64,000 bases of DNA from an uncultured Clostridia bacterium (GCA_946498095.1 CAMMMX010000015.1:1-64000); one strand, 5' to 3'. Shown: positions 1 to 8,174, numbered from the stretch's first letter. The notes: a model not told the origin generated them from the letters alone. A program made the numbers and translations.

Positions 1-123
1 CTCCGCCCCGGAGAGGAAACCATCTGGTACTACGCCCATGAGCAGGACAAGGTAAGGCGTCTCTGCAATGATATGACGGAACTGCTGGAGAAGAAACTGG
101 CGAGGTATCTCAATGAGCACTGA
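1..123 (+). CDS. C-terminal end of an unrecognised protein (partial)
   Basis: An open frame enters from the left edge and stops with TGA after 40 residues. The visible tail is charged and helical (it ends KKLARYLNEH) and gives no family signature. Its last codons overlap the ATG of the next gene by 11 bases, so the two were probably translationally coupled in one operon. The start and most of the protein lie outside the window, so no function is proposed. Confidence 0.55.
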   Translation, partial: LRPGEETIWYYAHEQDKVRRLCNDMTELLEKKLARYLNEH

Positions 124-814
124 AAACATCGTTCATGAAAAGCGCTATCGGGACTGGCGGGCGCCGTACGATATTCTGTTTACGCCGGAGAACCGCCTCC
201 CCCCACAGGACGAGCAGTTTCCGCTGACGGACGGATATTCCATCCGCTCCAAAGCCTACATCTATGACGGCGATCTACATCTCTGTGGCAGCAAGAGCGA
301 ATTGCTGGACAAGGAGGGCAAGGTGCGGTATACTTGGCGTAATTTGGACACGGATGGCGACTTCTGCTCCTTGTTTCGCCACCGCAACGGGAAGCACTAC
401 CTGATCTTCCGCACCGAACTGTATGGATACAGTGCCCTGGAAGTGGAGAGCGGACAGGAGATGCACTATGTTCCAGCCTGCGTCTACCCGGAGGAGGGAC
501 AGAAGACCGAGGAGGTGTTCATTTGGACCAGCGCCGACTACGCCCCCGGCTCTGACTTGCTGGCTGTCACCGGCTGTATCTGGGCCTGCCCGTACTCCAC
601 CATTGTGCTGGACTTTTCCAACCCACTCCAGCCCTAGCCCCCAGAGCGTTGGCTGGATCTGCGGCACATCGTTGACCCGGACGATACCCAGGTCGATGAC
701 ATTGAGTTCGTCCGCTGGGCGGATGGTGCGCTGGCCCTCCGGGGCAGCGATGCGGAGGACGGCCAGTGGAAAGAAGTCCGGATGTCGTCGGTACAGTTGC
801 AAGCTGAACTGTAA
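113..814 (+). pseudogene. Unrecognised immunity-like protein interrupted by an in-frame TAG
   Basis: The frame opens at ATG 113 and meets TAG at 635-637, but the same frame then stays open to TAA at 812-814. The downstream part reads as normal protein (PPERWLDLRHIVDPDDTQ and onward). The intact product would be about 233 residues, acidic and rich in Tyr and Trp, with no signal peptide or membrane segment. I do not recognise the family. The neighbours are small immunity-type proteins, so a similar role is a guess from context. The TAG differs by one base from CAG (Gln), so nonsense mutation, sequence error or readthrough are all possible. TAG is a normal stop elsewhere in this window (radical SAM gene ending at 17620), which argues against general recoding. 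Confidence 0.5.
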
Positions 815-836
815 ACAAAGGAAAGAAGGTGGCAAC

Positions 837-1387
837 ATGGAGAAAAAAGATTTTCCAAAGGGATCCAAGCCTCGTGAAATCTTCGTCTATACCTGCGAGC
901 GAATCGCGGAGCCGCTAATCCCGCTGGGCTACAAATACCGCAAGAGCAAAAACGACATCTACAAAAAAGACGGCATCTTTGTGTTCTCGTTTAATTTTTC
1001 GCCCTCCATCCGCTTTGGCTCCACCACCTTTACCGCCACATTCCATGTGAGTTCCCCGGTGATTGCCCGGTGGCGCAGCGAGCAGGAGGGGCATGAGGAG
1101 ACTTATGACGGCATCGTGGGCACCTCCATCGCCCGGCTGACCCACCGGTATAATGATTTCCCCGCTACGAGGTGCCCACCCTGCTGGAGCGGGAACGCTC
1201 CAGCCAGGAGATTTCCGGGTAGATCCCGGACTATGCACTGCCGTTTTTCGCCCGGTTTTCTGATTTGGAAACTCTGCTGGACGATGTGGAGGGGGAAGGC
1301 TTTTATCCCCACCGGAAAGGCTTCGATTCGCCAAAGCACAACCAAGAAGTCATCCAGTTCTTCCGGGAGTATCTCCAGAAGCAGTGA
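837..1387 (+). pseudogene. DUF4304-like small protein, frameshifted and with an internal TAG
   Basis: ATG 837 follows an AAGGAAAGAAGG-type ribosome site. The protein reads normally through LTHRYNDFP, then the frame is lost at a C run near 1162-1165. One extra C restores RYEVPTLLERERSSQEISG, followed by an in-frame TAG and then IPDYALPFFARFSDLETLL up to TGA at 1385-1387. The reconstructed product is about 183 residues, with an alternating beta pattern in the middle and a C-terminal helix. The layout is reminiscent of DUF4304/immunity-type proteins, but this rests on recall and is tentative. The gene is broken twice as sequenced. Confidence 0.45.
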
Positions 1388-1399
1388 TATAATGGGGCG

Positions 1400-1741
1400 A
1401 TGAATCGGAATTTGGAGGGGCATATATTGAATAATACAATGTGGAATGAAATATTTAAAGCATTTTATAGGAACGAGTGTGACGGGAATATACCTCTAGT
1501 TCGCTGGCGAACCAAAGACTTAGGAACTGGTTTTATCGGTAAATGGGATGGAACATGGACACATTTTGGATGTGAACCAAGAAATTGGGAATATATCGAC
1601 TATTTGCAGATCGAGTTGACCGAGCAAAACAGGGAGTTTGTATTACAAGAAATCAAGAGAATCCATGTTCCTGGAACAATCTCAAAAGGAACTGTAACGA
1701 TATATGGGTACAGACAGGATGTAGACTATATCATTTATTAA
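1400..1741 (+). CDS. Unrecognised 113-residue protein
   Basis: This small soluble protein is rich in aromatic residues (KWDGTWTHFGCEPRNWEYID in the middle) and has no signal peptide or membrane helix. The gene is visibly more AT-rich than its neighbours, which suggests a separate origin. The ATG at 1400 has little Shine-Dalgarno signal. The ATG at residue 14 (1439) is an alternative but has no better site. Compact size, high Trp content and position in a row of small cytosolic genes are typical of toxin-immunity proteins. No family can be named from the sequence alone. Confidence 0.5.
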   Translation: MNRNLEGHILNNTMWNEIFKAFYRNECDGNIPLVRWRTKDLGTGFIGKWDGTWTHFGCEPRNWEYIDYLQIELTEQNREFVLQEIKRIHVPGTISKGTVTIYGYRQDVDYIIY

Positions 1742-1826
1742 TATTCTGTCAGTAGATAATTCCATTTGAAACTTTCCCCTTGACAACGGCAAATTCCACA
1801 GTAAGCGCAGAAAGGAGGCGGCCTCT

Positions 1827-2720
1827 ATGTCGACTTGGAGCGGAATCAGACACAAACTGGAGCAGGACTACCTGTGCCCGGTACTCCGTAGGCGCATCCA
1901 GTATTTTGCCACCAGCTACAGCAAAAGCGCCGACCATGAGGGTCAGGCTGCCATCCGCATGGATGGTATTGAGGTGCTGCGGAGCAACTATTACATCTAC
2001 TTTGAGAACGTGTGGACGAAGTTTCATCAGCTGCGATCCACAACGCTGAAAGATTGTGACTCCGCAAAAGAGGCCATCGACCGGGCTCATGCCTATGCGC
2101 TGGAGCAGGGCAGCTTTGACCAAAAGGTGTTCTATAAGGCGTTTGGTATCTTTGACAACCAGAGCATCGGGAAAAGCCTTGTCAGCGAGAATCCCCTTGT
2201 CCGCATCTTTGCCCTCCTGGATCGCAGGCTGGGAAAGCGCCGCCTGCTGGCTTTGGAGGAATCTATGGAACAGGAGTTTGACTGGGTGCGGGCCTTCTAT
2301 GTGATCCGGATGCAGGCCGAAGGGCTAATTGAAAAAGAAAAACATTCAGGAGGAACCACCATGTCACAGATCGCATCCTTTTATCTTCTCAAAGACGGCC
2401 GGCGGCAGGAACTGTCCGACGGCGACTGCTCTGCGGATGTATATATGGCTATTTGGGACTACTGCGAGAGCGAGCTGGATCTGGATGTCCGTTTTCCTGC
2501 GCCCCAGACGGAGGAAACCCTGGACTGCGCTCTGCTGGAGGGAGAGCTGGCAGAGAAACTGCTGGCGGCGCTGAAGGGGCATGATCTCCCGGAGTTGGCC
2601 ACCGAAATTGCCTCGGACTGGGGCCTGCCCGCCGAGGCAGTACAAAGCGGGTTGGAAACCCTTCTCTCCCATTTGGAACTGACGCAGGGCGGCGGTGCCC
2701 TGCTGTATGAGATGATATGA
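1827..2720 (+). CDS. SF0329-like protein fused in frame to a second small domain
   Basis: The first ~170 residues (MSTWSGIRHKLEQDYLCPVL, then a GRIQYFATSYSKS-like stretch) resemble the SF0329 family, small proteins often found in immunity-type clusters. From residue 179 a second unit begins (MSQIASFYLLKDGRR) that is unrelated in composition, acidic, and ends LLYEMI. An AGGAGG lies just before an internal ATG at 2361, exactly where a separate gene would start. Adding one G in the GGG at 2321-2323 would instead end the first protein a few codons later with TGA near 2330. The continuous 297-residue frame is what the sequence shows. Two separate genes is equally likely biologically. Confidence 0.55.
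   Translation: MSTWSGIRHKLEQDYLCPVLRRRIQYFATSYSKSADHEGQAAIRMDGIEVLRSNYYIYFENVWTKFHQLRSTTLKDCDSAKEAIDRAHAYALEQGSFDQKVFYKAFGIFDNQSIGKSLVSENPLVRIFALLDRRLGKRRLLALEESMEQEFDWVRAFYVIRMQAEGLIEKEKHSGGTTMSQIASFYLLKDGRRQELSDGDCSADVYMAIWDYCESELDLDVRFPAPQTEETLDCALLEGELAEKLLAALKGHDLPELATEIASDWGLPAEAVQSGLETLLSHLELTQGGGALLYEMI
2361..2720 (+). CDS. Alternative: separate 119-residue protein starting inside the fusion
   Basis: ATG 2361 is preceded by AGGAGG with seven-base spacing, a better initiation site than many genes here have. The product starts MSQIASFYLLKDGRRQEL, is strongly acidic, and contains two helical stretches separated by a PAPQTEETLD linker. No family is recognised. It is the C-terminal part of the 1827-2720 frame and is listed because it may be translated on its own, whether or not the upstream frame reads through. 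Confidence 0.4.
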   Translation: MSQIASFYLLKDGRRQELSDGDCSADVYMAIWDYCESELDLDVRFPAPQTEETLDCALLEGELAEKLLAALKGHDLPELATEIASDWGLPAEAVQSGLETLLSHLELTQGGGALLYEMI

Positions 2721-2755
2721 CGGGGCCGGACCCCAGGAATACGGAAAGGGACGTT

Positions 2756-3964
2756 ATGATCGAGATCAAAGGAAAATACAACGAAGCAAAAATCTTTACC
2801 GATGTGGTGGACAGCGCCTCCATCGCACAGGTGCAGGAGCTTTGCAATCAGGAATTCACGACAGGAAGCCGAATCCGGCTGATGCCTGACATCCATGCCG
2901 GCAAGGGCTGTACCATAGGCACCACCATGACTATCACCGACAAGGTGGTGCCTAACCTGGTGGGGGTGGACATCGGCTGCGGCATGGAGACCACCCGTAT
3001 TCGAAAAACACGGCTGGAACTTCAAAAGCTCGACAAGCTGATCTATGAGAAAATCCCTTCTGGTTTCTCCATCCGAGAGAAGGCCCACCGATATCTCAGT
3101 CAGATCGACCTGTCGGAGCTGTGCTGCGCAAAACATGTCGATCTGCTTCGGGCAGAAAAGAGCATCGGAACCTTGGGCGGCGGCAACCACTTCATCGAGG
3201 TGGACAAGGACGATGAAGGGAACATCTATATTGTCGTCCACTCTGGCAGCCGCCATTTGGGGGTGGAGGTGGCCAGTTATTATCAGGAGGCTGGGTACAA
3301 AGTCCTCAACCGCACCGATGACGCTTCCGTTGAAGCGCTGATTGCCCAGATGAAAGCGGAAGGCCGGGAGAAGGAAATTCAAAAGGAACTCAAAAGGCTT
3401 AAAAATGTCAAGCAGACCAACATTCCCAAGGCGCTGGCTTATGTATCCGGGGAACTGTTTGAGCAGTATATTCACGATATGAAAATCGTTCAGCACTTTG
3501 CCATGCTCAACCGGCAGGCCATGATGGACGAAATCGTCAAGGGCATGAAGCTCCATGTGGAGGAGCAGTTCACCACCATCCACAACTACATCGACACTGA
3601 AGCCATGATTCTGCGGAAAGGGGCGGTGTCCGCCAAGGCGGGCGAGCAGCTGCTCATCCCCATCAATATGCGGGACGGGAGCCTGCTCTGTGTCGGCAAG
3701 GGCAACGAGGATTGGAACTGCTCGGCCCCCCACGGGGCAGGGCGGCTCATGAGCCGGGCGGATGCCAAGCAGTCTTTTACCGTATCTGAGTTTAAGAAAC
3801 AGATGGCGGATATTTATACCACCTCGGTGAGCAAGGCCACCCTGGACGAGTGTCCCATGGCCTACAAGGGAGTGCAGGACATTTTGGACAACATCGGTCC
3901 AACAGCGGATGTTGTAAAGATCATCCGTCCCATCTACAACTTCAAGGCTGGAGATGAGGACTGA
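2756..3964 (+). CDS. rtcB: RtcB-family RNA 3'-phosphate ligase
   Basis: RtcB enzymes join RNA 2',3'-cyclic phosphate or 3'-phosphate ends to 5'-OH ends using GTP and Mn2+, through a histidine-guanylate intermediate. The 402-residue protein carries the family landmarks: MPDIHAGKG (about 43-51), VDIGCGM with the metal-binding Cys (71-77), GGGNHFIEV (141-149), HSGSRHLG (162-169), and SAPHGAGR (323-330), whose His326 corresponds to the guanylylated histidine. ATG 2756 has a GAAAGGG site; a start at 2717 would only add a tail overlapping the previous gene. It sits among immunity-type genes, including a barstar homologue, so repair of RNase-toxin damage is an attractive inference. A housekeeping role is also possible. 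Confidence 0.9.
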   Translation: MIEIKGKYNEAKIFTDVVDSASIAQVQELCNQEFTTGSRIRLMPDIHAGKGCTIGTTMTITDKVVPNLVGVDIGCGMETTRIRKTRLELQKLDKLIYEKIPSGFSIREKAHRYLSQIDLSELCCAKHVDLLRAEKSIGTLGGGNHFIEVDKDDEGNIYIVVHSGSRHLGVEVASYYQEAGYKVLNRTDDASVEALIAQMKAEGREKEIQKELKRLKNVKQTNIPKALAYVSGELFEQYIHDMKIVQHFAMLNRQAMMDEIVKGMKLHVEEQFTTIHNYIDTEAMILRKGAVSAKAGEQLLIPINMRDGSLLCVGKGNEDWNCSAPHGAGRLMSRADAKQSFTVSEFKKQMADIYTTSVSKATLDECPMAYKGVQDILDNIGPTADVVKIIRPIYNFKAGDED

Positions 3965-3994
3965 TGTACCCAGACGAAAGAAAGTTCTTGGAAG

Positions 3995-4294
3995 ATGAGA
4001 GAGGAGTTTACCATCGACGGCCGCCGCTTTTCCAACATGGCCGGGTTCTACCAAGAGGTGGAACGGGTGTTTACCTGCGGTTTAGACTGGAAGATCGGGC
4101 GGAACCTGAACGCCTTCAACGATATTCTCCGAGGCGGTTTTGGGCGGTATGTGTATGGACAGCCCATCCACATCCAGTGGCTGTCCTATGAAAAAAGCGT
4201 CCGTAATCTCAGGAAAGAGACGATGGACACCATTGTGGAAATCATTTTGGATACAGACCATTCCGGGCACGACTGTACCCTGGAATGGCTTTGA
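3995..4294 (+). CDS. Barstar-family ribonuclease inhibitor
   Basis: Barstar proteins bind and block barnase-type RNases. The 99-residue product has the typical order: a short N-terminal strand (FTIDG), the helix FYQEVERVFTCGLDWKIGRN, then LNAFNDILRGGFG and a C-terminal strand/helix ending in an acidic tail. The LDWKIGRNLNAFNDILRGGF block closely matches the family. ATG 3995 begins 30 bases after the rtcB stop, so the two are probably co-transcribed. No barnase-type toxin is visible nearby, so this is an orphan immunity gene or protects against a toxin from a neighbouring cell. Confidence 0.82.
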   Translation: MREEFTIDGRRFSNMAGFYQEVERVFTCGLDWKIGRNLNAFNDILRGGFGRYVYGQPIHIQWLSYEKSVRNLRKETMDTIVEIILDTDHSGHDCTLEWL

Positions 4295-4313
4295 CCGAAC
4301 AGGAGGCATTATT

Positions 4314-5093
4314 ATGGGACTTGACATCTACGCCGGGACGCTGACCCGGTACTATTCTCACAACTGGAAAACTACTGTTCAGCAGTGGGCGGAGGAAAAC
4401 GGCTATACCTTTCAAAAAATTACCCCGGATGGGGAAGCTGCCAATGACGGGGAGGAAATGTCCCCGGCTGAAGTCCAGGCTGCGGTAGAGAACTGGCGGG
4501 ATCAGATTCTGAGCGCCATTTCTCAGCCGGGGCAGCCACCCTACACGCCCTGGCCGGAGGACAACGAAAAACCCTACTATACCGACAAGCCGGATTGGGA
4601 TGCCTTGGGCGCTATGCTGCTGGTGGCCGCCTGCCATACATACGGGGAGCCGGTGCCCCCCACTGTGGAGAAGGACTGGAATTTCGGAGAGCATCCTCTG
4701 GTCGCCCGACTTGGATCGGATGAGGAGCGGGTGTGGTCCCTGTTCCGCGGGGCCACCTGGTGGATTCCCCTCGCCGACAGCTTTCTGTTTCAAGCTCCCC
4801 TGCCTACGGGAGATCAGGCAATGATCGCCACCCTGGGCGGACTTCGTAAGGAACTGGAGAGACTCAACGGAATGACCTGGCAGGCCGATGAGGATACCAT
4901 CCTTGACTGGGCAGACACCGAGGGATACCCGGTAGACGGAACCGTAGGCCCGGATGGGCAATACGGCAAGGCGGACATCCCGGAGCATACCGAATATGAT
5001 ACCCAGTCCCTGGCCAAGGTTGCCTTCTCCATGTTCTGGCAAGCCATGCGGTTTGCGGAGGAACGGCAGGTGCCTATCCTGCTGGACTTTTGA
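4314..5093 (+). CDS. Unrecognised acidic 259-residue protein of the immunity-type cluster
   Basis: ATG 4314 follows AGGAGG with eight-base spacing, 19 bases after the barstar stop, so the gene closes this cluster. The product starts MGLDIYAGTLTRYYSHNWKT, is acidic and very rich in Trp and Pro, and has no signal peptide or membrane helix. A repeated W-A/D-xE-x-GY pattern (QWAEENGY near 24 and DWADTEGY near 202) hints at an internal duplication. I know related hypothetical proteins only as uncharacterised neighbours of immunity genes. No function is claimed. Confidence 0.6.
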   Translation: MGLDIYAGTLTRYYSHNWKTTVQQWAEENGYTFQKITPDGEAANDGEEMSPAEVQAAVENWRDQILSAISQPGQPPYTPWPEDNEKPYYTDKPDWDALGAMLLVAACHTYGEPVPPTVEKDWNFGEHPLVARLGSDEERVWSLFRGATWWIPLADSFLFQAPLPTGDQAMIATLGGLRKELERLNGMTWQADEDTILDWADTEGYPVDGTVGPDGQYGKADIPEHTEYDTQSLAKVAFSMFWQAMRFAEERQVPILLDF

Positions 5094-5262
5094 CTGAGAT
5101 GACGTCCAAAGGAGCGTTGCCCATCATGTTGGCCTGACCATTTCAAAAAGCAAAACAAATATTTTGAAATGGCAAAGCCCGGAACATCTGTTGTTTTACC
5201 ATGCCGCCGGTGGTGCTTAAAGTGGTCTGATAATTTGGAATTTGAAAGGTTATGTGAAAGCA

Positions 5263-5353
5263 ATGGATAACTGGTTTACAATAGATAGAATAGATGAAAA
5301 TACTTACATTATCAGTGAATACCGCCACTGGGAAGAAACGCACTGCTATTTGT
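5263..5353 (+). pseudogene. N-terminal fragment of an MBL-fold metallo-hydrolase
   Basis: Thirty residues, MDNWFTIDRIDENTYIISEY followed by RHWEETHCYL, match the start of small metallo-beta-lactamase-fold hydrolases. The expected continuation to the HxHxDH zinc motif is absent. After about 5353 the sequence becomes the 3' end of a transposase gene on the opposite strand. The fragment is therefore the stub of a gene destroyed by insertion and deletion, and no downstream remainder is visible in the window. Confidence 0.6.
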
Positions 5354-5664
5354 TCCCTTCCTATGGATCGCAGAAAATCCCGCATCAATTCATTCTCCAT
5401 TTGCAAACGTTTGATTTCATACGCCTGCTCCGCTACAATATCTCTGGGTACGGCATCTTTTCTGGGTCTTCCTTTAGGTTGTGGCATGATGCCTGCTGCT
5501 TCTTTCCTTTGCTTGCGGCGTTTTCGTTTTAGCAGTTCTTTCACCACATACTTATCTTTGAAGCCAAAGTGTTCCGCTACTTTCCTCTGACTTTTTCCTA
5601 CCCGGAGCATCCTTTCGATCTCTGGTAAAAACTCCTGTATGTGCGTGTAATTTCTCTTACTCAT
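5353..5664 (-). mobile_element. IS3-type transposase OrfA remnant
   Basis: Read on the minus strand from ATG 5664, the product starts MSKRNYTHIQEFLPEIERML and contains a helix-turn-helix (GKSQRKVAEHFGFKDKYVVK), a basic block, GIMPQPKGRPRKD, and a leucine-zipper-like end (AYEIKRLQMENELMRDFL). This is the layout of IS3-family OrfA, the DNA-binding half of the transposase. About 104 residues are recognisable. The frame then runs into the hydrolase stub, and OrfB with its DDE catalytic core is missing, so the element cannot move by itself. Confidence 0.75.
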
Positions 5665-5670
5665 AGCAAT

Positions 5671-5706
5671 CCCCCTGATGTACTTCTATTTTCCTACATC
5701 AGGGGG
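5671..5706. repeat. Perfect 12-bp inverted repeat at the IS remnant edge
   Basis: CCCCCTGATGTA (5671-5682) pairs with TACATCAGGGGG (5695-5706) across a 12-base loop, just upstream of the OrfA start. It may block readthrough from flanking promoters into the transposase gene, or lie close to the element end. A T-rich tract follows on the plus strand. Confidence 0.6.
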
Positions 5707-5785
5707 CTTTTGTCTATTGTCCGCTTTTTCTGAGGCGGTTCAGAACTTGTTTCTTCGGAGGGTGTTAATTTGTGTAAGGGTATAC

Positions 5786-6085
5786 TCATTTTGTCTCGTT
5801 AATTCCAAATTCTATCAGCAGATTGTGATACCGTTCCATTTCCCGCTGCGCTAAGGGAAACGCAGTATTGTACAAACATTGATCCATGACATCTGCATCT
5901 TTCAATCATTCGTCATGTGGTTCGTGAATGTGTTTTTTATCACTATGTCTTGAAATAGCGGTAGTAGCTATTTTAATTTCGTCCTCACTGTGTAACCTCA
6001 TTGTTTTCAATATCGTTTCTGCTTGTTCTGCACCTTTTGCAGCATGATTATCACCGGTGTCACCCGGACATATAAAATATATCAT
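5786..6085 (-). pseudogene. Fragment of a small HD-domain phosphohydrolase
   Basis: On the minus strand a frame from 6085 reads DNHAAKGAEQAETILKTMRL, then AISRHSDKKHIHEPHDE, an in-frame TGA near 5908, LKDADVMDQCLYNTAFPLAQ and a stop at 5786. The H..H...HD-like pattern and the LKDADVMD motif are typical of HD-family hydrolases, which cleave phosphate esters with a metal bound by His and Asp. The N-terminal third, with the first histidine, is missing and the frame is broken once. It is a decayed remnant between the IS debris and the efflux operon. Confidence 0.5.
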
Positions 6086-6107
6086 GAAGCATTCCGCTTT
6101 TTTACCA

Positions 6108-7484
6108 TCACTTTTTCTCTTCTCCAGAAATTTGATGAAGCGCCTTCCGGAACTGGAAGGTAAACAAAACCGCGGTAAACGTCACAGCGAGGAAATCAGC
6201 CACCGGCTCCGCCAGGTAGACCGCCGTGGTCTTATCCGAAGGAAGCAACAGCGGAAGCAGATAGATCAGCGGGATGAGCAGGATAAACTTCCGCATGACA
6301 GCTACCACAATAGAGGCTCGGGCGTTTCCAAGTGCAGTAAAAGTCATCTGACAGGACACTTGGATACCGAACAGCAACAAGCAGGCCATGTAAATACGCA
6401 GTGCCGTCTTGGTAAATTCCAGCAGCTCGGGCGAGTTGGTAAACATCGCTGCGAAGCCCTGGGGAAATAGCATGACGAATAACCAAAGCAGCACAGAATA
6501 GCAAAGGCTGGACTTCAAAAGAAGTTTGTAGGCTGCTTTTACTCGCTCCGGATTACGCGCACCATAGTTGTAGCTGATAATCGGCTGCGCGCCCTGTCCC
6601 AGGCCCTGCAAGGGTAACATGGCAAACTGCATAACGCTTGTTAGGATCGTCATAGCGCCTACGGCGATATCCCCGCCATACCGCAGCAAGGAGGAGTTGA
6701 AGCAAACGGAAATCACGCTCTCACTTGCCTGCATAATGAAGGTGGACAGACCAAGCGCTAAGCTTGGCAGGACAATATCCGCTTTCAAAGCCAAATTACG
6801 CTTACGGATTTTCAATCGTGTCTTTTTCCCAAACAGGAACGCCAGCACCCAGGCACAGGACATCGCCTGCGAAAGGATGGTCGCCAGCGCTGCACCCTTC
6901 ACCCCCATGCCAAAGCCGAAAATAAAGATGGGGTCAAGAATGATATTGGCCACCGCGCCAATCAAAACGGACAGCATACCAGTCCTGGCAAAGCCCTGAG
7001 CGGTAATAAATGCATTCATCCCCAGCGTCATCTGAACGAAAATGGTACCAATCGCATAGATATTCATGTATTGGACGCCATATTCGATGGTCTTGTTACT
7101 GGCGCCAAATGCCATCAGGAATTCCCTATTCCAAATGAGCAGGACCGCTGTCAGGAGCACCGAAATGATGATTTGGATAACAAAACAGTTCCCCAGCGTT
7201 TTTTCAGCGGAGTCGTTGTCACCCTTCCCCATAAAGATAGATGCCCTGGGCGCGCCGCCGAAACCGGCAAATGCGGCAAATGCCGTTACAATCATGATCA
7301 AGGGCATACATACCCCTACCCCGGTCAGAGCAGCCACCCCTACCTCAGGTATATGCCCGATATAAATACGGTCTACAATGTTGTAAAGCATATTGATAAT
7401 CTGCGCAGTTACAGTAGGAAGCGCCAGCTTCAACAAAAGCCTTCCTACCGGTTCCCTGCCCAAAAAATCCTTGTCCTGGTTCAT
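6108..7484 (-). CDS. MATE-family multidrug/Na+ antiporter
   Basis: MATE proteins expel cationic drugs or metabolites in exchange for Na+ or H+. The 458-residue product starts with the usual short cytoplasmic lead (REPVGRLLLKLALPTVTAQI). Twelve hydrophobic segments follow in two six-helix halves, with MYNIVDRIYIGHI-type and GQGAQPIISYNYGARN motifs at the expected places in halves one and two. Its ATG overlaps the stop of the upstream MarR gene by four bases, so the pair is an operon presumably controlled by that regulator. The substrate cannot be read from the sequence. Confidence 0.92.
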   Translation of the reverse strand: MNQDKDFLGREPVGRLLLKLALPTVTAQIINMLYNIVDRIYIGHIPEVGVAALTGVGVCMPLIMIVTAFAAFAGFGGAPRASIFMGKGDNDSAEKTLGNCFVIQIIISVLLTAVLLIWNREFLMAFGASNKTIEYGVQYMNIYAIGTIFVQMTLGMNAFITAQGFARTGMLSVLIGAVANIILDPIFIFGFGMGVKGAALATILSQAMSCAWVLAFLFGKKTRLKIRKRNLALKADIVLPSLALGLSTFIMQASESVISVCFNSSLLRYGGDIAVGAMTILTSVMQFAMLPLQGLGQGAQPIISYNYGARNPERVKAAYKLLLKSSLCYSVLLWLFVMLFPQGFAAMFTNSPELLEFTKTALRIYMACLLLFGIQVSCQMTFTALGNARASIVVAVMRKFILLIPLIYLLPLLLPSDKTTAVYLAEPVADFLAVTFTAVLFTFQFRKALHQISGEEKK

Positions 7485-7930
7485 CGGATCTCTCCTCTTT
7501 CCGCTTCTATTTTTGTGTTTTCTGCAATCCGTTGGTTAAATTGGGCGAACAGCTCCCGTTCCTCTTCTGAAAATCCTTGAAACACTTGATTTCGGAATTT
7601 AATCTGGATTTGTTCTATTTCCTGCGTAATCGGCGCCGCCGCTTCGGTGAGAGACAGGTGGATTTTTCTACGGTCCTCCGTATCTTGCCGCCGCTTCAGC
7701 AGCGATTTCTGGATAAGCGCCTCCACCGCCTGCGACACATTGCCCTTAGACAGCATCCGTAGCTCAACGATATCCCCCGCGGTATCCCGGCTCGGATTGT
7801 TGTACAGAAAACTGATAATGGTTGCTTCAATCAAGGTCAACCGGTATTCTCCGCAGATGTCCTTCAGCATGGATTCATGCAGCTTAATGATCCGTCGAAT
7901 ATTGGTCAACAAATCTATTGCCCGACACAT
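7481..7930 (-). CDS. MarR-family transcriptional regulator
   Basis: This 149-residue winged-helix protein has the MarR order: an N-terminal dimerisation helix (residues 1-30), then LTLIEATIISFLYNN, the recognition region (LRMLSKGNVSQAVEALIQKSL), the DTEDRRKIHLSLTE wing, and a long C-terminal dimer helix. MarR proteins usually repress an adjacent efflux gene until a phenolic or drug ligand binds. The four-base overlap with the MATE gene fits that arrangement. GGGG six bases before the ATG provides the ribosome site. Confidence 0.9.
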   Translation of the reverse strand: MCRAIDLLTNIRRIIKLHESMLKDICGEYRLTLIEATIISFLYNNPSRDTAGDIVELRMLSKGNVSQAVEALIQKSLLKRRQDTEDRRKIHLSLTEAAAPITQEIEQIQIKFRNQVFQGFSEEERELFAQFNQRIAENTKIEAERGEIR

Positions 7931-7954
7931 GTTAAATCCCCTTTCAAAAATAAT

Positions 7955-7967
7955 AAACTTACAGTTT
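7955..7967. promoter_or_regulatory. Possible MarR operator
   Basis: AAACT-TAC-AGTTT is a short palindrome between the predicted -10 and the MarR start, where autorepression would act. It lies in an AT-rich tract, so chance occurrence is possible. Confidence 0.3.
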
Positions 7968-7993
7968 TTTTTAAAACCGTTTCTTATTAAACT

Positions 7994-8021
7994 ATTTTAC
8001 CCTTATCTTCCTTTTTGTCAA
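7994..8021 (-). promoter_or_regulatory. Sigma-A-type promoter for the MarR/MATE operon
   Basis: On the minus strand TTGACA (8021-8016) is followed after 16 bases by TAAAAT (7999-7994), about 65 bases upstream of the MarR ATG. Confidence 0.6.
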
Positions 8022-8174
8022 GAGGAAAATCCCCGAACCCAAACATAAATGATTTACAAAAACATGATTTCTTTCTTCTTTACTTGTTTTTTCTCAATTT
8101 ATTTGTTATGATTATATATTATTCGTTTTTATCATTTGATTTGTTTTCATATATGAATATTTGGAGGCTTTTTC

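Noticed and set aside
113-814. General TAG recoding in this genome
   Set aside because: TAG terminates a normal-looking gene at 17620, so TAG is a genuine stop here.
275-868. Long minus-strand open frame opposite the first gene
   Set aside because: It is the antisense shadow of a GC-rich gene, with no ribosome site and unnatural composition.
2459-4054. 531-codon minus-strand open frame opposite rtcB
   Set aside because: rtcB on the plus strand carries all family motifs; the antisense frame is a by-product of codon bias.
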